This document shows, in pieces, positions 1-5,986 of a stretch of DNA of 8,957 nt; position 1 is the first letter of the stretch; the number at the start of each line of letters is the position of its first letter. The position numbers and the translations under genes are program-made. The notes beneath the pieces are model-generated. The model worked only from the letters and a program-made list of their open reading frames with translations, ran no database searches and was not told the DNA's origin. Origin of the DNA: JBDSTZ01 sp039927975 (GTDB taxonomy: Bacteria; Pseudomonadota; Gammaproteobacteria; Burkholderiales; Burkholderiaceae_D); NCBI GenBank assembly GCA_039927975.1, contig JBDSTZ010000602.1, forward strand, positions 1 through 8,957. Direction: 5' to 3'.

Positions 1-413
1 ACGAATACATCGACGAGCGCTTCCCGCATCCGCAACTGATGCCGGCAGACCCGCTGATGCGCGCGCGCGCCCGCCTGATGCTGTTCAATTTCGAGAAGGA
101 ACTGTTCGTCCACGTGCACGTGCTCGAAAGCGAGCGCGCGAAAGCGAACGACAAGAGCCACGACAAGGCGCGCGCGGAAATCCGCGACCGCCTGACGACG
201 CTGGCGCCGCTGTTCCTCAAGAACAAATACATGCTGGGCGACGAGTTCTCGATGCTCGACGTGGCCGTGGCGCCGCTGCTGTGGCGCCTGGATCACTACG
301 GTATCGAACTGTCGAAGACGGCCGCGCCGCTGATGAAGTATGCCGAGCGTATCTTCTCGCGCCCGGCCTACATCGAAGCGCTGACGCCGTCCGAAAAGGT
401 CATGCGCCGTTAA
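1..413 (+). CDS. sspA: Stringent starvation protein A, C-terminal part (partial)
   Basis: The gene runs in from the left edge. The reading frame is open from base 3 and ends at TAA 411-413, leaving about 136 of the roughly 200-212 residues usual for SspA, so the N-terminal thioredoxin-like half is mostly missing. The visible start of the fragment, EYIDERFPHPQLMPADPLMR, is the characteristic SspA/GST junction segment. It is followed by the all-helical GST C-terminal domain, including the helix with LGDEFSMLDVAVAPLLWRL, which corresponds to the conserved GST N-capping region. In E. coli, SspA is a glutathione-S-transferase-fold protein that binds RNA polymerase and acts in stationary phase and acid stress; it has no GST activity there. 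The neighbour sspB lies 143 bp downstream on the same strand, the common sspAB arrangement in proteobacteria. Identification is firm from family motifs plus context; function in this organism is inferred. Confidence 0.93.
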   Translation, partial: EYIDERFPHPQLMPADPLMRARARLMLFNFEKELFVHVHVLESERAKANDKSHDKARAEIRDRLTTLAPLFLKNKYMLGDEFSMLDVAVAPLLWRLDHYGIELSKTAAPLMKYAERIFSRPAYIEALTPSEKVMRR

Positions 414-556
414 GCAAGTTGTTCGCTCCCGGCCTTCGCCTGCGCGACGGCCGGGCCGCCGCGCCCCTCGCGCGGTTCTGTTGCCCGCCGGTTTATAACG
501 TCCTTAAGGGAATCGAAGTAAACTGTCGGACAACGTGTTCCACCCAACATCACACC

Positions 557-1048
557 ATGTCTGAAATTTCAACCAAGCCCTACATGCTGCGCGCCATCTA
601 CGAATGGTGCACCGACAGCGGCTTCACGCCCTATCTGGCGGTCAAGGTCGACAGCGCGACCACCGTGCCGATGGAGTACGTCAAGAAGGGCGAGATCGTG
701 CTCAACATCAGTTTTGGCGCGACCTCGGGCCTGAAGATGGACAACGAGGCGGTGCACTTCCATGCGCGCTTCGGCGGCGTCTCGCGCGAGATCTACGTGC
801 CGGTGCAGAATGTGCTGGCGATTTACGCTAATGAGAATGGCCAGGGGATGGCGTTTGACGTCACCCAGACTGCGGCGGAGACGGCTTCTGCGCCGGCGGA
901 AGCTGCGCCGGCCAGCGCGGCGCCAGCGTTGTCGTCGGTGCCGAATCCGGCGGCTGAACCGGCTACGGCGGCGGTGTCGCATTTTCCAGACGACGACAAC
1001 GAGCCGCCGAAAAAAGGTGGCAGACCGACACTGACCCGGATTAAATAG
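557..1048 (+). CDS. sspB: ClpXP protease specificity-enhancing factor SspB
   Basis: This 163-residue protein is almost the size of E. coli SspB (165). SspB is a cytoplasmic adaptor that holds ssrA-tagged, stalled-ribosome products and hands them to ClpXP. The folded substrate-binding domain spans about residues 7-104 and contains the hallmark segments KPYMLRAIYEWCTDSGFTPY (7-26), VPMEYVKKGEIVLNIS (37-52) and ARFGGVSREIYVPVQNVLAIYANENGQGM (70-98). A disordered Ala/Pro linker follows (about 105-142), then an acidic patch (DDDNE). The last residues, GGRPTLTRIK, match the ClpX-binding XB tail. The open frame extends upstream to 281, but homology begins at ATG 557, so that start is used; no good Shine-Dalgarno sequence is visible in front of it. 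It probably shares transcription with sspA. The -35 box of the downstream tRNA gene falls inside its last codons. Confidence 0.95.
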   Translation: MSEISTKPYMLRAIYEWCTDSGFTPYLAVKVDSATTVPMEYVKKGEIVLNISFGATSGLKMDNEAVHFHARFGGVSREIYVPVQNVLAIYANENGQGMAFDVTQTAAETASAPAEAAPASAAPALSSVPNPAAEPATAAVSHFPDDDNEPPKKGGRPTLTRIK

Positions 1049-1058
1049 CAGGTATAAT
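1031..1058 (+). promoter_or_regulatory. Predicted sigma-70 promoter of tRNA-Thr
   Basis: A perfect TATAAT lies at 1053-1058, with CTGACC (4 of 6 to TTGACA) at 1031-1036 and a 16-bp spacer. The -35 box and part of the spacer lie within the last codons of sspB. Transcription would start near 1065 in a G/C-rich discriminator, which is usual for stable-RNA promoters under stringent control. This is a prediction from sequence only. Confidence 0.55.
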
Positions 1059-1061
1059 CTG

Positions 1062-1097
1062 GGTCCGCAAGCGCGGACCTGCAAGCGCCAGCTTGCA
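1062..1097 (+). other. Two tandem hairpins in the tRNA-Thr leader
   Basis: Two perfect 7-bp stems lie back to back. GGTCCGC (1062-1068) pairs with GCGGACC (1073-1079) around the loop AAGC. TGCAAGC (1080-1086) pairs with GCTTGCA (1091-1097) around the loop GCCA. The octamer GCAAGCGC occurs in both (1067-1074 and 1081-1088). They sit between the predicted -10 box and the tRNA, so most of this would be in the 5' leader of the tRNA precursor. No U-run follows either, so they are not normal intrinsic terminators. They could be processing or anti-termination elements, or mark the end of sspB mRNA. Confidence 0.45.
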
Positions 1098-1102
1098 CCC
1101 AC

Positions 1103-1178
<76 letters not shown>

Positions 1179-1185
1179 ATATCAT

Positions 1186-1226
1186 CAAAGGGTTACAGCG
1201 CATCGCCTGTAGCCCTTTGTCGTTTT
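1186..1226 (+). terminator. Rho-independent terminator of tRNA-Thr
   Basis: CAAAGGGTTACAG (1186-1198) pairs with CTGTAGCCCTTTG (1207-1219) through 13 base pairs with one G-U wobble, closing an 8-base loop. It is followed by TCGTTTT (1220-1226). It lies eight bases after the encoded CCA end and is well placed to end the tRNA transcript. In the reverse direction no T-run follows, so it is not an obvious terminator for hipA. Confidence 0.85.
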
Positions 1227-1695
1227 CGAGGAGCAATCGGCGCGCGCCGCAGCGCCGGTGTTGGCCATCATCAGGTGCCCATGGCCGAAGTCGTTTTATC
1301 CGTCTTCCAGCTATTCTCGATATATCCGTTATTCAGCTATATTGACTTTATTGAAAAGACGCCGCCAACCTGACCGGCAGCTCGCGAACAAGAATGGCGC
1401 GAGCGAAACGAATGGGGTCAACGGCAATGGCAAGAGCAACGCGAGCGCCGGCATCGATCGCACGAAGCGCACCGCGACCGGCACCACCACCAAGATGGAA
1501 CTTGGAGATAACGAAGACGACGCAGCCTGAAGTGGCGGCCGCTGCGCCACTATCAGCCCGGAGCTCACGGGCCGCTCGAACGATGAGTACCCAATCCGGT
1601 TTCAGCCAGTTCCCGATCGGTGTGGGCGCCGGCCACCGCCGACGGTGCCGAGGTCGAATCGGTGAGCATCTCTGGCAATGCTCGGTCCTGCGACA
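1227..1695. other. Gene-free stretch between tRNA-Thr and hipA
   Basis: About 470 bp contain no open frame that resembles a known protein. The short frames present (the longest is 131 codons) have low-complexity translations, for example an Asn/Gly-rich run encoded around 1387-1455 on the + strand, and no convincing ribosome site. Part of it (about 1291-1356) is clearly A/T-richer than its surroundings. A 6-bp hairpin (GAGCAT 1664-1669 with ATGCTC 1678-1683) lies 12 bases after the hipA stop but lacks a U-run. The stretch may be decayed coding DNA or plain spacer at the border between core genome and the hipBA module. I see no integrase, IS end or copy of the tRNA 3' end in it. Confidence 0.5.
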
Positions 1696-3027
1696 TTATG
1701 TTGCGGCAAGGCGATCTCGTTGCCGCACCAGACCTTGCAAGATCGCGTCGGCCAAGTCCATCGGATACCCCGCAGGAATCTGCGCATAGGCCGAGGTCAC
1801 CACACCCTCAACTGCCGCCAGCAGATCCTCGATGATGTCCTCGGCGGCGGCAGTGCCAAGGCCGACCTGTCCCGCGTGATTCAGCCAGTGCCGGCGCTGT
1901 ATCTGCCGCAGGTTGTAGTAATTCTGCGTGCCTCTGACCGCCATCGCGAGTTTGGCCCGTTGGGGCGCCAACTTGTTCGCCCCGGTTCCCAGAATGGGAT
2001 GCGCGGACAGCACGTCATACAGTGGCGTCGCCTGGAAGCGGCTCCCGGCCAAATGAAAAATGCTGAAATTTTTGGCGTGGCCGTCGGTCGCCGCCAGCAG
2101 CCAGAATACGATCTGGGTTTTAAAGAAATTCAACCTATCCTGTTCCGACCGTTCCGACCCCAGCAGGATTTCCATGATCTTGCTGATCCCCGGGCCGCCG
2201 TCCGCCTGGTACTTGTGCAGCGGCGAGGTTCCTGTGGCCTGGCAAAAATCCTCTTGCGGCAAGCGCACGATCCAGCTGCCGTCCGCTGCCGGCCGGCGGT
2301 CGAAGCGCTCGACAACCAGCACCTTCATGTCCTCAAACTGCGCGATTTCGCACTGGGCGACGGGCAGTCCGAATCCCTGCATGATGCGCGAGCACAGCCA
2401 TTCGTTTTCAACGGATGTGCGCATGTCGGCCCGCATCGCGCCGACCAGGCCCAAGGGCAATTTCAGGATGTGCGTGGTCGGCGTGCTGCCAAGTGGTCGT
2501 TGCCATTGGCCCTGATGCCACAGCAGGGCACTTTTCTCTTGTGCGCCGGCAATCGACAGTCTGAGGTCGTCAACGTCTTCGTCCTGTCCCAGCGGACGGT
2601 CGGACACCGTGTGCCGCAACAATGTGGCGACGCCCCGCTCGTCCAATGGTGCGCAGTCGATCGAAAAGAGATCTGTCGGTACTTCATCCGTGGGCAACAA
2701 TTGGATTGCGCCGACGCAGTCGCGGCCGACGGCGGCCAGCAACTGATATGGCTCGATCCCCGCCGTCTGGAAATGGCGCGCGATTCTGCGGCGTATCGTC
2801 TCGCTGTCGGGCAGCAGGTTGTCGAAATAGTGTTGAACCAAGGGTCCACGGTACGGGGCATTACCCGGCTGGAATGGCAAAGAAAGCGAGAGTGGCCGAC
2901 CTTGCGCATCGTCCAGCCATTCGTCGAAGTAGGTCAGCGCGGTGCCGCCGGCCGAGGCATCCCAGTAGCCGACAGGAGTGCCGTTGAGCCAGATATTCAA
3001 TCGCTGGGCATGTGCTCGCCGGCCCAT
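1696..3027 (-). CDS. hipA: HipA-type serine/threonine kinase toxin
   Basis: This 443-residue protein is close to E. coli HipA (440), a kinase that phosphorylates glutamyl-tRNA synthetase and so halts translation, producing persister cells. The N-terminal HipA_N region (about 8-115) contains the conserved PLSLSLPFQ (45-53) and FDNLLPDS (68-75). The kinase core follows. The ATP-loop segment LSIAGAQEK (157-165) includes Ser158, equivalent to autophosphorylated Ser150 of E. coli. HILKLPLG carries Lys189, then come ERFDRR (240-245) and LPQEDFCQATG (256-266). The catalytic loop ATDGHAKN has Asp315, and PLYD has metal-binding Asp338. All are intact, so an active kinase is expected. The frame stays open to 3150, but that part overlaps hipB and is Arg-rich; ATG 3027 gives the family start MGRRAHAQRLNIWLNG and begins one base after the hipB stop. 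The partner HipB should neutralise it. Its substrate here is inferred from family only. Confidence 0.93.
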   Translation of the reverse strand: MGRRAHAQRLNIWLNGTPVGYWDASAGGTALTYFDEWLDDAQGRPLSLSLPFQPGNAPYRGPLVQHYFDNLLPDSETIRRRIARHFQTAGIEPYQLLAAVGRDCVGAIQLLPTDEVPTDLFSIDCAPLDERGVATLLRHTVSDRPLGQDEDVDDLRLSIAGAQEKSALLWHQGQWQRPLGSTPTTHILKLPLGLVGAMRADMRTSVENEWLCSRIMQGFGLPVAQCEIAQFEDMKVLVVERFDRRPAADGSWIVRLPQEDFCQATGTSPLHKYQADGGPGISKIMEILLGSERSEQDRLNFFKTQIVFWLLAATDGHAKNFSIFHLAGSRFQATPLYDVLSAHPILGTGANKLAPQRAKLAMAVRGTQNYYNLRQIQRRHWLNHAGQVGLGTAAAEDIIEDLLAAVEGVVTSAYAQIPAGYPMDLADAILQGLVRQRDRLAAT

Positions 3028-3028
3028 G

Positions 3029-3391
3029 TTACCAATGCTCCGTTTTCTTCGATGGCGGGACCACTTTCGGGGGCGCGGCCACGCTGCCTTTGCGGGCTCT
3101 GACGGTGGACTTCGGTGCTGTCGGCGCCGCCGGCTGAGCAGGCAAGGCATCAGTCAGCGACGCCGCTTCCCCCTCGGCGTTCCCGCTCAGCACAATCTCG
3201 CTGCCAAGCAACCGCAGGACGGTAAACAGGCGCTCAACGCTCGTGGCCGACGGATTCGCTTCGATCTTCGCGTAACTTTGTTGTGTTACGCCAAGGAGCG
3301 CGGCGACTGCGGCTTGCGACAGGCCCGCACGCTTTCGAAACCCGACCAGTAGCGGGCGCATTTGTTGAAGTGTGCGAATGGGATAGTCCAT
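3029..3391 (-). CDS. hipB: HipB-type XRE-family antitoxin and repressor
   Basis: This 120-residue protein begins at ATG 3391, with AAAGG about 10 bases upstream. Residues 12-66 form a Cro/C1 helix-turn-helix: LVGFRKRAGLSQAAVAALLG, then VTQQSYAKIE as the recognition helix region, then a fourth helix (VERLFTVLRLLG) and the short EIVLSG strand seen in HipB dimers. The remaining 50 residues are Ala/Pro/Lys-rich and look disordered, making the protein longer than E. coli HipB (88). It nevertheless ends EHW, like the LEW end of E. coli HipB, whose tail is a Lon-sensitive segment and whose terminal Trp contacts HipA. It should bind the three inverted repeats upstream, repress the operon and inactivate HipA. 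It is separated from hipA by one base (TAA C ATG), suggesting translational coupling. Identification is firm; the DNA target is inferred. Confidence 0.92.
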   Translation of the reverse strand: MDYPIRTLQQMRPLLVGFRKRAGLSQAAVAALLGVTQQSYAKIEANPSATSVERLFTVLRLLGSEIVLSGNAEGEAASLTDALPAQPAAPTAPKSTVRARKGSVAAPPKVVPPSKKTEHW

Positions 3392-3413
3392 GGTGCGCAG
3401 CCTTTGCTATTTT

Positions 3414-3435
3414 TTTACAGTATATAAGCTGTAAA
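3414..3435. promoter_or_regulatory. hipBA operator O1
   Basis: A 22-bp inverted repeat TTTACAG-N8-CTGTAAA with perfect 7-bp arms. It covers the predicted -10 box of hipB, so a bound repressor would block the promoter. Its core is TACA-N10-TGTA, shared with the next two repeats. Spacing of 8 between arms is the same as in the E. coli hipBA operators (TATCC-N8-GGATA), though the arm sequence differs. Confidence 0.7.
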
Positions 3436-3447
3436 TCCGGAATACAA
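3419..3447 (-). promoter_or_regulatory. Predicted hipBA promoter
   Basis: Read on the minus strand, the -35 box is TTGTAT (3442-3447), the spacer is 17 bp, and the -10 box is TATACT (3419-3424, 5 of 6 to consensus). Transcription would start near 3412, giving a leader of roughly 20 bases containing AAAGG before ATG 3391. The -35 falls in operator O2 and the -10 in operator O1, consistent with negative autoregulation. Confidence 0.6.
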
Positions 3448-3462
3448 CCTAACGATTGTATT
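3441..3462. promoter_or_regulatory. hipBA operator O2
   Basis: A 22-bp inverted repeat AATACAA-N8-TTGTATT with perfect 7-bp arms, starting exactly 27 bp from O1. It contains the predicted -35 box of hipB. The TACA-N10-TGTA core is shared with O1, while the outer bases differ. Confidence 0.65.
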
Positions 3463-3467
3463 TTATC

Positions 3468-3489
3468 TTTACACCTTATAGGCTGTGAA
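3468..3489. promoter_or_regulatory. hipBA operator O3 (imperfect)
   Basis: A 22-bp imperfect inverted repeat with core TACA-N10-TGTG, matching O1 at 17 of 22 positions and starting exactly 27 bp from O2. It begins upstream of the predicted -35 box and ends six bases from the stop codon of the neighbouring permease gene. Confidence 0.55.
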
Positions 3490-3494
3490 TATAG

Positions 3495-4451
3495 CTATTT
3501 GATAACGCCGATCTTCGCCCGATCGACCGTCAGCGCGACGGCCGCCACAATCAAGATCCCATACGCCATCGGTTCATAAGCCGGATCAAGCCCCACCGCC
3601 GCGCTGCCGACGCGTAATACGGTGATGCTCAGCACGCCGATCAGCGTGCGCCCCATACCGCCGACGCCACCCGTCACTGCATTGCCTCCGATCAGCACGG
3701 CGGCGATACTCGGCATCAGCAGGCTATCGGCGATGGTCGGATTGCCGCTGTAGGTGCGTGCCACCAGCGCCATCCCGGCCAGTCCGGCAAACAATCCCGA
3801 CAACGCGAACGCGACTATCTTGACGCGTCCCACCGGCACGCCCGACATCAGCGCCGCGCGCGGATTGAGGCCGATGGCGTAGACCCGGCGCCCGAACGCC
3901 AGCCAGTGCAAACACCCCGCCAGCGCCAGCAAGGCCGCCACAGCGAAGGCGAACGCATGCGGCACGCCGGCAGTGCTGTCCTCAAGCCAGCCGACGGCGC
4001 CGTAGCCTTCCGACACCGGTATCGTCGCATGCCCGACCGCCAGCGCGATGCCGGCGCAGATCCCGCCGCCGGCCAGGCTCACCACCAGTGACGGCAATTG
4101 TCCGCGCACATGCACGACACCCTGGAACAGGCCGATCGCCGTGCTCAGCGCCAGCACTGCCGGCACGGCGCCGGCCCCCATCGCCGGCAGCGCCAGCGCG
4201 AGCAGCACCGAGACCAGCGCGGCCAACGCGGCCATCGACAAATCGATGCCGCCCAACAGGACCACCAGGGTCTGGCCACTGGCCAGCAGCAACAGCACGC
4301 TCGACTCCGCTGCCAGCATGCCGAGGTTGGCGGGCGACAGGAAGGCCGGCTCCACCAGCGCCGTGCCGGCGAGCAGCGCCAACAGCACCGCCAGCGGAAT
4401 GGCCGCTGGCAGCGCGCGGCGGGACGTGGCCGGTGAACTCCACTTCATCAT
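3495..4451 (-). CDS. CUT2-family sugar-type ABC transporter permease (second permease)
   Basis: This 318-residue inner-membrane protein resembles RbsC/LsrC/LsrD-type permeases (usually about 320-340). Hydrophobic segments lie around residues 14-33, 47-68, 72-90, 95-113, 121-140, 165-183, 211-232, 247-258, 268-284 and 295-309. Family motifs are GQTLVVLLGGIDLS (59-72), the cytoplasmic coupling loop GRRVYAIGLNPRAALMSGVPVGRVKIVAFALSGLFAGLAG (187-226), and IGGNAVTGGVGG (254-265). The frame is open far upstream, but ATG 4451 overlaps the ATPase stop by four bases (ATGA), the usual translationally coupled layout; the next codon is also ATG. It is the last gene of the transporter operon. It differs clearly from permease 1, so the channel is probably a heterodimer, as in LsrCD. 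Substrate cannot be told. No terminator is visible after its TAG stop before the hipBA operators. Confidence 0.9.
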   Translation of the reverse strand: MMKWSSPATSRRALPAAIPLAVLLALLAGTALVEPAFLSPANLGMLAAESSVLLLLASGQTLVVLLGGIDLSMAALAALVSVLLALALPAMGAGAVPAVLALSTAIGLFQGVVHVRGQLPSLVVSLAGGGICAGIALAVGHATIPVSEGYGAVGWLEDSTAGVPHAFAFAVAALLALAGCLHWLAFGRRVYAIGLNPRAALMSGVPVGRVKIVAFALSGLFAGLAGMALVARTYSGNPTIADSLLMPSIAAVLIGGNAVTGGVGGMGRTLIGVLSITVLRVGSAAVGLDPAYEPMAYGILIVAAVALTVDRAKIGVIK

Positions 4452-5986
4452 TCCATGCACTCCAATATCTGCCGCTCGGAGGCCTTCCCGTCGGCGAGTG
4501 CAATTCGGCCAACCATCACGCCGTCGCGCAGCACCAGCAGCGTGTCGCTCAGCGCCATCGCCTCCTCCAGCGTATCGGCCACCAGCAACACGCCGATGCC
4601 GCTGTCGGCCAACGAGCGGATCAAGTCGAAAAGTTCCGCACGCGCGCCGACGTCGAGTCCGCGCGCGGGATGGTCCAGGATCAACACCTTGGGAGCATCG
4701 ACCAGCAGCCATTTGGCCAGCGCCAGCTTTTGCTGATTGCCACCACTTAAATGCCGGGCCTGCGTTTGCGCGTTGCGCGGCGTGATGTGCAGGCGCGCCA
4801 TCCATTCCGCCACCAGCCCATCCTCGCGCGCGGCGTCGATGAACGGCCCGCGCCGCAACTGGTCCAAATGCGCCAGGCTCATGTTTTCACGCACGCTCAG
4901 TCCGGCGACGATGCCCTCGGACTGACGCTCGGCGGGCAGGTAGGCGATCCCGTGCCGGACCGCGTCGGCGGGGGCCGCCAGCCGGATCGGCACGCCATCG
5001 AGGACGATCTCACCGGCGTCGGGCGCCAGCGCACCAAACAGGGTGCGGCACAACTGTTCGCATCCCGAACCCGGTCCGCCGACCAGGCCCAGCACTTCGG
5101 CGGCGCGCAGTTCGAAGCTGACATCGCGGTAACGCCTGCCATGACTCAGGCCGCTGACTTGCAAGCGCAGCGGCGCCGCCGTGTCCGGGGCCACTCGACG
5201 CGACGTGGAAAATGCGGCCACCGGCCCGAGCATGCGCCGGCGCAGTTCATCCGCACCCGTCTCAGCCGTGACGCACTCGTGCACGCAACGCCCGTCCCGC
5301 AGCACATACACCCGGTCGCATATCCGCATCACCTCCTCGAGCCGGTGCGACACGAACAACACCGCGGCGCGCTCGCGCAGGCCCCGGATGCGCGCCAGCA
5401 CGGTGTCGAGCTGCGCCCCCTCCAGCATGCAGGTCGGCTCGTCGAACAGGATCACGGGCCGCTGCTGCGCGCGCTCCTCCAGCGTCAATACTTTGGCCAG
5501 CTCGACCATTTGCCTGTCGGCGAAGGACAGGCTGTCGGTCGGCGCCGACGGCGCGATGGGGCTATCGAGTTTGGCCAGTTGCGCGGCGGCCAGCGCGTTC
5601 AGCGCCGGCCAGTCGTAGAACAGGCCTCCGCGCAGCGCCGCTCCTTCATGGCCAAGCATGATGTTCTCGGCGACGCTCAGCGTGGGCAGCAGCGATTGTT
5701 CCTGAAACACCATGCCGATGCCGGCGTCGGCCGCCTCCGCCCTGTCCTTGAGCACGGTTTCGCGCCCGCGCAGCACGATCCGTCCGCCGTCGGGCTGGCA
5801 CAGGCCGGCCATCAGCTTGAGCAAGGTCGACTTGCCGGCGCCGTTCGCGCCCACCAGGCCGACCACTTCGCCCGCGCGCAACTCCAGCGTGACCTCGTCG
5901 AGCGCCTGCACCCCGGCATAGCGTTTGCTCACTCGCTCGACGCGCAGCATCGGTGCGCTCATATGATGACGCTCATGGCCGGGCAT
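4448..5986 (-). CDS. CUT2-family ABC transporter ATPase with two nucleotide-binding domains
   Basis: This 512-residue protein matches the double-ATPase RbsA/MglA/LsrA family (about 500) that powers sugar uptake at the inner membrane. NBD1 has Walker A GANGAGKST (46-54), the family's altered signature LSFADRQMVELAK (153-165), Walker B VILFDEPT (178-185) and H-loop His214. NBD2 has a degenerate P-loop GGPGSGCEQL (303-312) without Lys, a good signature LSGGNQQK (413-420), and Walker B VLILDHPARGLDVGA (434-448), where His439 replaces the catalytic Glu; ADTLEE (470-475) replaces the H-loop. Thus NBD1 Walker motifs plus the NBD2 signature can form one active site, while the other site is probably non-hydrolytic. 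ATG 5986 directly follows the permease 1 stop (TGAATG) with GGTGG just upstream. ATG 5962, giving MSAPMLRVERVSKRYAG, is an alternative start that fits the family length slightly better. Confidence 0.93.
   Translation of the reverse strand: MPGHERHHMSAPMLRVERVSKRYAGVQALDEVTLELRAGEVVGLVGANGAGKSTLLKLMAGLCQPDGGRIVLRGRETVLKDRAEAADAGIGMVFQEQSLLPTLSVAENIMLGHEGAALRGGLFYDWPALNALAAAQLAKLDSPIAPSAPTDSLSFADRQMVELAKVLTLEERAQQRPVILFDEPTCMLEGAQLDTVLARIRGLRERAAVLFVSHRLEEVMRICDRVYVLRDGRCVHECVTAETGADELRRRMLGPVAAFSTSRRVAPDTAAPLRLQVSGLSHGRRYRDVSFELRAAEVLGLVGGPGSGCEQLCRTLFGALAPDAGEIVLDGVPIRLAAPADAVRHGIAYLPAERQSEGIVAGLSVRENMSLAHLDQLRRGPFIDAAREDGLVAEWMARLHITPRNAQTQARHLSGGNQQKLALAKWLLVDAPKVLILDHPARGLDVGARAELFDLIRSLADSGIGVLLVADTLEEAMALSDTLLVLRDGVMVGRIALADGKASERQILECME

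Noticed and set aside
428..455. Hairpin CCCGGCC (428-434) with GGCCGGG (449-455) after sspA as a terminator
   Set aside because: The loop is 14 bases and GC-rich sequence without a U-run follows, so it is not a convincing intrinsic terminator; sspA and sspB may be cotranscribed.
1590..1635. Possible att-type copy of the tRNA-Thr 3' end in the zone downstream
   Set aside because: Only short matches (such as CCGGTTTC to the reverse complement of the T arm) are present, and no integrase gene is in the window, so no attachment site can be claimed.
1664..1683. Hairpin GAGCAT/ATGCTC as hipA terminator
   Set aside because: Only 6 bp and no U-run on the minus strand; too weak to call.
1678..3102. 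A 474-codon open frame on the + strand opposite hipA
   Set aside because: Antisense shadow of hipA; the translation shows no domains and no start signal, while the minus strand carries all HipA motifs.
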